Of a stretch of 36,512 bases of DNA, positions 32,010 to 36,512 are shown in pieces; the first letter of the stretch is position 1; each line of letters opens with the position of its first letter. The notes below the pieces were generated by a model that saw nothing but the letters and a program-made list of their open reading frames with translations, was not told the origin of the DNA and ran no database searches. Position numbers and translations under genes: made by a program. The stretch covers positions 1 to 36,512 of the forward strand of contig JAENRP010000401.1 in assembly GCA_024741835.1 (NCBI GenBank). The letters run 5' to 3'. This DNA comes from Diplocarpon mali. Taxonomy: Eukaryota; Ascomycota; Leotiomycetes; Helotiales; Drepanopezizaceae.

Positions 32010-34910
32010 CTAATAGTACCCACTAAGTTTCAAGTCCCGCGAGCTAGCTCCCACCTTTATCCTAATCTTGCCCTCCGTTGGCATCACCCAGTTTTGTCGA
32101 ACTACATCCCAGTAGCTGATGTCTCTCCTAGTGAGGTTAAAATGCACCTTCTTTGTCTCGTCCTTCTCCAACAGCACTTTCTCGAAGCCCCGCAGCACCT
32201 TTACAGGGAAATCAACCTTGGTGCTCTCCCCGAATAGAACATCTTCAAAGCTGATATATAGCTGGGCTACTTCTTTGCCAGCCAATGAGCCGGTATTGGT
32301 GATGTCGACCGATACCTTGGCATACACGTTCCACAGGTCTGGGTTACCGCCCTCGTCGCCACCAGCTTGGGATGCTGGCTGCATGACATCGTAGCCTTCC
32401 GGGTAGGGATATTTACCCTTCTTGATCTCGGAGAGCTTGGTGATATATGGGTAGACAAATTTGGACAGCTTTCTGAAGTTACCAGGGAATAGTGCTTCCT
32501 TTGCATCTGGGATCTTGTCATCGAACTTGGGTGGATCGATGCCTGTTGGTCGAGGTGAAGGAAGGGGTGACTTTTCGCGGACTTCAATGACGATCAAGTT
32601 CGCGTACTCAAAAGTGGTATATGAAAGTCCAAATCCAAAGGGGAAGCTAGGCTCCACGCCAAATTTATCGAAGTGCCGGTAGTCAATGTACAGACCCTCG
32701 TCAAAATTTTGCTGTGGGATAACTCCGTTGGCAAAGTAAAGAATCTTGGCTCCAGGCCCGTAATCATCTAGAGACTTGCCAATAGTGTAAGGTAGTTTGC
32801 CGCTGGGGTTGACAACACCAGTAATGATATCAGCGATTGCCTTTCCACTTTCTTGCCCTGGGAGGTTGGCAATAATTACAGCTTTGATGTTCGGATGCTC
32901 AATCCATTTATCGACAATGACCGGTCCAACATTATGGACGACAACAATAGTCGAGCCCTTTCCACTGCCACAGCCATCAGCAACTGAAACTATGAGCTCA
33001 TCACCTCCGTTTTGCAGGAAGAGATCATTCCGATCTCCGTTGATCCCATCGTGAGATATGTAGCCTTCACCCGCGTCCGCATTTGCGAACACGATGCAGA
33101 AATCCTGATCTTTCAATATGTCAGGAGATTTCTTGAACGGAGGTTTATTAGTTGGATAGTCGTTGACATATACTCGATCTTTGTTAAATGCCTCCTTCAG
33201 AGCAGACGCTGGGGTGATGAGATACGGGTAATCAACCGCTCCAGAACCCCATCCAGAACCCAAGGTACCTGAATTGCATCCACGATCAGGACACGAATTC
33301 GGACCGTCGCCAGAACCTGAATCCTCACCAAATATGCCGATTCGCATATGCAGCTCATGTTCTTCGTTCGACCATCCGTCTCTGCTCAAAGGCAAGATAT
33401 TTTCTGTATTCTTCACGAGTACTGTGCCCTCTGTCGCAACTTGTCGAGCGATGATGGAGTGAGCCTTGTCACCAGTGCCTTGGACATTAATAAATTTGTT
33501 CACAACCGTTTGTTCCTTGTCGTCTGGGCTTCCAGGATTGATAACTCCCATCTCATCACTGGTCCACGATGAGAAGTTGGGGCCTTTTCCATCAAACTTG
33601 GTCTTGTCATCCTGTCCTAACTGATACCAAGAGGCGACAACTCGAGTGACCATATCATTGAGTCTCGAAACTGGGAGGGAACCATTGAGAACAGCTTTGC
33701 TGAGTTCTGCACCCCACAATGATTCCCCAGTAGCCCATCTCAGACCGTCACCAGGCATTGACATGTCCAGCCCCGCCAGAGCACTTGCGACGCCGCTCCT
33801 TTGAGCTAGCCAATCACTCTGAACAAATCCTTGAAATCCTAGCTCGTCCTTCAGAATGCCGTTCAAAAGTTTCGAGTTGCCACAAGAGTACGAGTTATTC
33901 AGCATCTGGTAGCTGCACATAACGCTTGCAACGCCAGCTTTCACCGAATCTTGAAAAGGCCAGCCGTACATTTCGTGGAGAGTGCGATCATCGATGTTGG
34001 AGGACATGGCGTTTGGCAGTCCCCATTCCCAAGATTGTCTGAAGTGCTCTTGCTCGTTGCCAACAAAGTGCTTGATAGTGGCCATGACACCCTCTTCTTG
34101 TATGCCCCTAATCGTCTCGGCAGCTGCAATGCCCTGGAGTACAGGATCTGCTCCGAAACCTTCCCAGTTTCTTCCACCGGCTGGCATTCGACCAAGAGGT
34201 CCAACACAAGGTCCCAGCAACACGTTGATTCCCTTCAGCCGCGCCTCTTCTCCATGTGCTTTGCCTCGCAAGTACATCAATTCCTTGTTAAAAGTCGCGC
34301 CGACCGTGACTCCGGCTGGAAAGGCGGTTGCATTGTCAGCAAATCGCAAGCCCAGTGGGCCATCTTGTAGAGCCAGGCCAGGAAATCCAACATGGATTGC
34401 AGGGCCAGTATTTCCCACAGCTAATCCCATCGACCATCCCGTGCCCGTTGTAATGTTCACCTTCTCCGGCAGAGTCATCTTACTGACCAACGCCTCAGCC
34501 TTCTTGTAGCTCTCCGCCCATTGTGAAACCGTCCCTCCAGATGGCGTCGGATACCAGGGAGGCGATTGACCATCGGAGGGTCTCTTCTTAAAGAGGAAGA
34601 AGCCTCCAGCTCCAATTACAGACCAGAACACCACCAGCACAGCAAAAACGATCAGGAAACACTTGGAGCGGCGAGCACACGTCTTTCGAAGCTTCGCGAG
34701 CTGAGTCCCAGTTGCATGTGCGGATGACGCCGACTTGGGATGGAATTTGTTGAAAGGGTCTCTATCAAGGTATTCGGTGGCATCAAGGTCGGAGTCGCTT
34801 TCTGAATGGTAGGCTTCTTCGAGCGACTTACGCATGGGGATACTGTTACCGTAGTCCATAGACCGGAGTAAGCCCTCGCGGCTCTGCGCAGCTTCATCCT
34901 GCCGGCTCAT
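32010..34910 (-). CDS. bglE: GH3 beta-glucosidase, type II membrane-anchored (bglE-like)
   Basis: A single exon encodes 966 residues. Residues 1-83 are a hydrophilic, acidic, probably cytoplasmic N-terminus, followed by a basic cluster and a membrane span at about 84-107 (CFLIVFAVLVVFWSVIGAGG). There is no cleavable signal, so the catalytic part would face outside or the vacuole/ER lumen. The GH3 N-terminal barrel starts near 140 (MTLPEKVNITTGTGW), with KHFVGNEQEHFR (280-291) and GFQGFVQSDW containing the probable nucleophile Asp366. The alpha/beta sandwich follows (VLVKNTENILPLSRDG onward), and an FnIII-like domain closes the protein (LRGFEKVLLEKDETKKVHFN to the end). GH3 enzymes release terminal beta-D-glucose from cellobiose and other glucosides. 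The N-terminal anchor matches the Aspergillus bglE type; the symbol is by resemblance. No RIP damage despite the neighbouring copia element. Plus-strand ORFs inside it are shadows. Confidence 0.93.
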   Translation of the reverse strand: MSRQDEAAQSREGLLRSMDYGNSIPMRKSLEEAYHSESDSDLDATEYLDRDPFNKFHPKSASSAHATGTQLAKLRKTCARRSKCFLIVFAVLVVFWSVIGAGGFFLFKKRPSDGQSPPWYPTPSGGTVSQWAESYKKAEALVSKMTLPEKVNITTGTGWSMGLAVGNTGPAIHVGFPGLALQDGPLGLRFADNATAFPAGVTVGATFNKELMYLRGKAHGEEARLKGINVLLGPCVGPLGRMPAGGRNWEGFGADPVLQGIAAAETIRGIQEEGVMATIKHFVGNEQEHFRQSWEWGLPNAMSSNIDDRTLHEMYGWPFQDSVKAGVASVMCSYQMLNNSYSCGNSKLLNGILKDELGFQGFVQSDWLAQRSGVASALAGLDMSMPGDGLRWATGESLWGAELSKAVLNGSLPVSRLNDMVTRVVASWYQLGQDDKTKFDGKGPNFSSWTSDEMGVINPGSPDDKEQTVVNKFINVQGTGDKAHSIIARQVATEGTVLVKNTENILPLSRDGWSNEEHELHMRIGIFGEDSGSGDGPNSCPDRGCNSGTLGSGWGSGAVDYPYLITPASALKEAFNKDRVYVNDYPTNKPPFKKSPDILKDQDFCIVFANADAGEGYISHDGINGDRNDLFLQNGGDELIVSVADGCGSGKGSTIVVVHNVGPVIVDKWIEHPNIKAVIIANLPGQESGKAIADIITGVVNPSGKLPYTIGKSLDDYGPGAKILYFANGVIPQQNFDEGLYIDYRHFDKFGVEPSFPFGFGLSYTTFEYANLIVIEVREKSPLPSPRPTGIDPPKFDDKIPDAKEALFPGNFRKLSKFVYPYITKLSEIKKGKYPYPEGYDVMQPASQAGGDEGGNPDLWNVYAKVSVDITNTGSLAGKEVAQLYISFEDVLFGESTKVDFPVKVLRGFEKVLLEKDETKKVHFNLTRRDISYWDVVRQNWVMPTEGKIRIKVGASSRDLKLSGYY

Positions 34911-35554
34911 TATGAAGGTGGGGAATGTTGGGGTTGTTGGGATTGATGAGTATCCGTACTGTAGTGGAAGCTTGACAGCTGTGGTAGAGCTCGAGATAGC
35001 CCCTTAAATCATGGGAATCATTCGAAGATGATGTCAAGTGATGTAGGATTCAATGAACGGCGATGAAATAGGATGTGAAGGTTGGACGAAAACGCACCTT
35101 GCCCCGTCGTCACGCATGGGAGAGGTCTGCGATCGCCTTGCTTCCTTGTTTGGTGATCTGCCCTTCTGCTTGGCTCTTTCCATGTCGAGGCTGCAGTTTT
35201 TGATCCACATAAGATCCGCCGCCAATGATGACGCAGGAATTTACTTCCACGCTAATGCACACCGTTCCGTATATAGGTACCTTACATGTATAAACCTAGG
35301 TATCTAAGTATCGATGTATTCATTTATATATTTATACATGCCCAAACTACGATCGTAGTGGGCATTTGCACAAAGAGCATTAACTAGGTAGATTTATTGA
35401 TGTCACTTGTATTGATATCTTAATATGTTCTTAGGTTCTGTTCGATGTCGAACGTTCCCTTCCTAAGCAATTACTCATTCAATCGACGCCATCTACTCGG
35501 GGACTCCGAAGTCACTGCATACTCCTGCGTGCCCCGAAAAGTCAGATCTGTTCA
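34911..35554. promoter_or_regulatory. Upstream region of the GH3 gene
   Basis: Read on the minus strand, the 60 bases before the ATG at 34910 form a pyrimidine- and AAC-rich leader (CAATCCCAACAACCCCAAC) typical of fungal transcripts. No clear TATA box was found. The ORFs at 35034-35307 on both strands have no domain. From about 35280 the sequence turns AT-rich toward repeat copy C. Confidence 0.45.
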
Positions 35555-36150
35555 GGGGGTTTAGCAGGGAGACGACAACTCAATACCTGTGTACGGCGTC
35601 TCCTAAAAACCTGCAGATTCTTTAGATTCTTTTTAAAGAGTCTGCTAAGTCAAGATCAAGTCCTTTTATTTATAAAATATAACACCCCAAGTTGTATGAA
35701 GTTGGAATTCTGAATAGTTTTAGAATTAAAAACATACTATTTTTTCCTCAAATGGATTTTACTTCTAAACTGGAAGTGTTTACTCTAAGATTATTCAAAT
35801 GAATACTCACGATTAAAGGAAGGGCTTAATAATAAATACAACCGGAAACAAGGCAGGTTATAATATACAAGGAAATGGAAAAGGGAAATGGTAACATTTC
35901 AAAGCCATGCAGCTTTGATAGTTTTCACTAAAGATTTTCTTTCAAGCTAGAGTAAATAAAAAGGTTTATGATTAATAGCTGTTACCGATTAGTAAGACGC
36001 TTAATATAATTGAACAAATATCCACTATGAGTAAGGAGGGCTCACCTTGGATTAGGAAATCTAAGGCGTCTCTACTTATTTAAGCACCTTTTAAGATCGT
36101 ACCTGCCTAGCACTTGGAGGGAATAACTATAGACTAAGGTATAATTTGGA
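35555..36150 (+). repeat. Dispersed repeat, copy C
   Basis: Collinear with copy A (9040-9560). Shared blocks include ctgtgtacggcgtctccta near the start, agattattcaaatgaatac, aaaggaagggcttaata, ggcaggttataatatacaag, gacgcttaatataattgaac and caccttttaagatcgtacct near the end. AT-rich, no readable coding frame. Confidence 0.6.
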
Positions 36151-36512
36151 CTCTTGTCTAGGAAATCAAGGTCTCTTACAGATGTAATAGGCTAAGTATT
36201 AAATTAGAGGAATTTTCATACTAGTTTCTCCTTATACCTAATCAACCTAAAGCGTTTCCCCGCTTGTGCTATATAGGTTAGAGTTAATGTATTACAATGA
36301 AAAGGGAAACAACGAGATTCAGTAGCATACACTCTTTGGGTTGTATTTTATCTATTACGAATCCAAGAGCATTTTAATAGAGGTGGGGAGAAAGTTCTCT
36401 CAGTGTTGGTTTCACAAGTGTGCGCACTGAATTGATTCTTCTGATTCTTGTATTGTATTTTGTCGATGATCTCGAATACAGAAAGAGAGCGAGACTCGAG
36501 GTATATCCCTAC
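36151..36512. other. Right edge, no gene recognised
   Basis: AT-rich to about 36360, then mixed. The last 100 bases (ctgattcttgtattgtattt and gatctcgaatacagaaagag) resemble the leader end of an LTR, but the window stops before this can be tested. Confidence 0.3.

Noticed and set aside
33951..34509. Long plus-strand ORFs (139 and 175 codons)
   Set aside because: They are antisense shadows of the 966-codon GH3 gene, which has clear domain motifs.
1..36512. CRISPR array, tRNA or rRNA genes, telomere-linked RecQ helicase, biosynthetic cluster
   Set aside because: I looked for spaced direct repeats, B-box-like sequences and helicase or megasynthase motifs and found none that held up by eye.

Overview
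The window is the left end of a chromosome of a filamentous ascomycete. It opens with about 18 units of the CCCTAA telomere repeat. Genes have 47-180 bp spliceosomal introns, and long AT-rich blocks carry transposon remains riddled with C-to-T and G-to-A changes, the signature of repeat-induced point mutation (RIP) in Pezizomycotina. The gene set (GH92, short-type peroxygenase, DUF262 protein, membrane-anchored GH3) suggests a Eurotiomycete such as Aspergillus or Penicillium; that placement is inference.

Layout. 1-145: telomere and a degenerate hexamer tail. 146-1563: gene-free, with a fragment of a Tc1/mariner transposase. 1564-4289 (+): intact five-exon GH92 alpha-mannosidase. 4435-4960 (-): DUF3237 protein, convergent with it. 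5691-5930 (-): remnant of a xi-class glutathione transferase. 6870-9560: RIP-mutated Tc1 relics and a dispersed repeat. 9910-10290: probable LTR fragment with a cluster of TCACGTGA boxes. 10346-11465 (-): intact five-exon heme-thiolate peroxygenase. 12490-13790: a near full-length RIP-mutated Tc1 element. 13790-17510: no recognisable gene. 17510-17735: truncated copy of the dispersed repeat, fused to a 5'-truncated DUF262 gene (17736-19115, +). 19631-20552 (-): secreted CREG-like FMN-barrel protein. 21237-21669 (+): ribosomal protein eS30. 22850-23110 (+): small unknown ORF. 24722-31914 (coding strand -): complete but RIP-killed Ty1/copia retrotransposon with 172-bp LTRs and a perfect 5-bp target duplication. 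32010-34910 (-): intact membrane-anchored GH3 beta-glucosidase. 35555-36150: third copy of the dispersed repeat.

Biology. The window alternates GC-balanced islands with clean genes, mostly extracellular or secretory-pathway carbohydrate and redox enzymes plus housekeeping eS30, and dead AT-rich transposon blocks. The reconstructed introns of the GH92, peroxygenase, CREG and eS30 genes all keep frame, so these genes look functional although they sit next to RIP-mutated DNA. I saw no CRISPR, tRNA, rRNA, biosynthetic cluster or clear defence system. The DUF262 gene is distantly related to GmrSD-type restriction subunits but has lost its 5' end here. The most striking structural facts are the exactly delimited copia insertion 95 bp from the beta-glucosidase stop codon, and the repeat/DUF262 junction.
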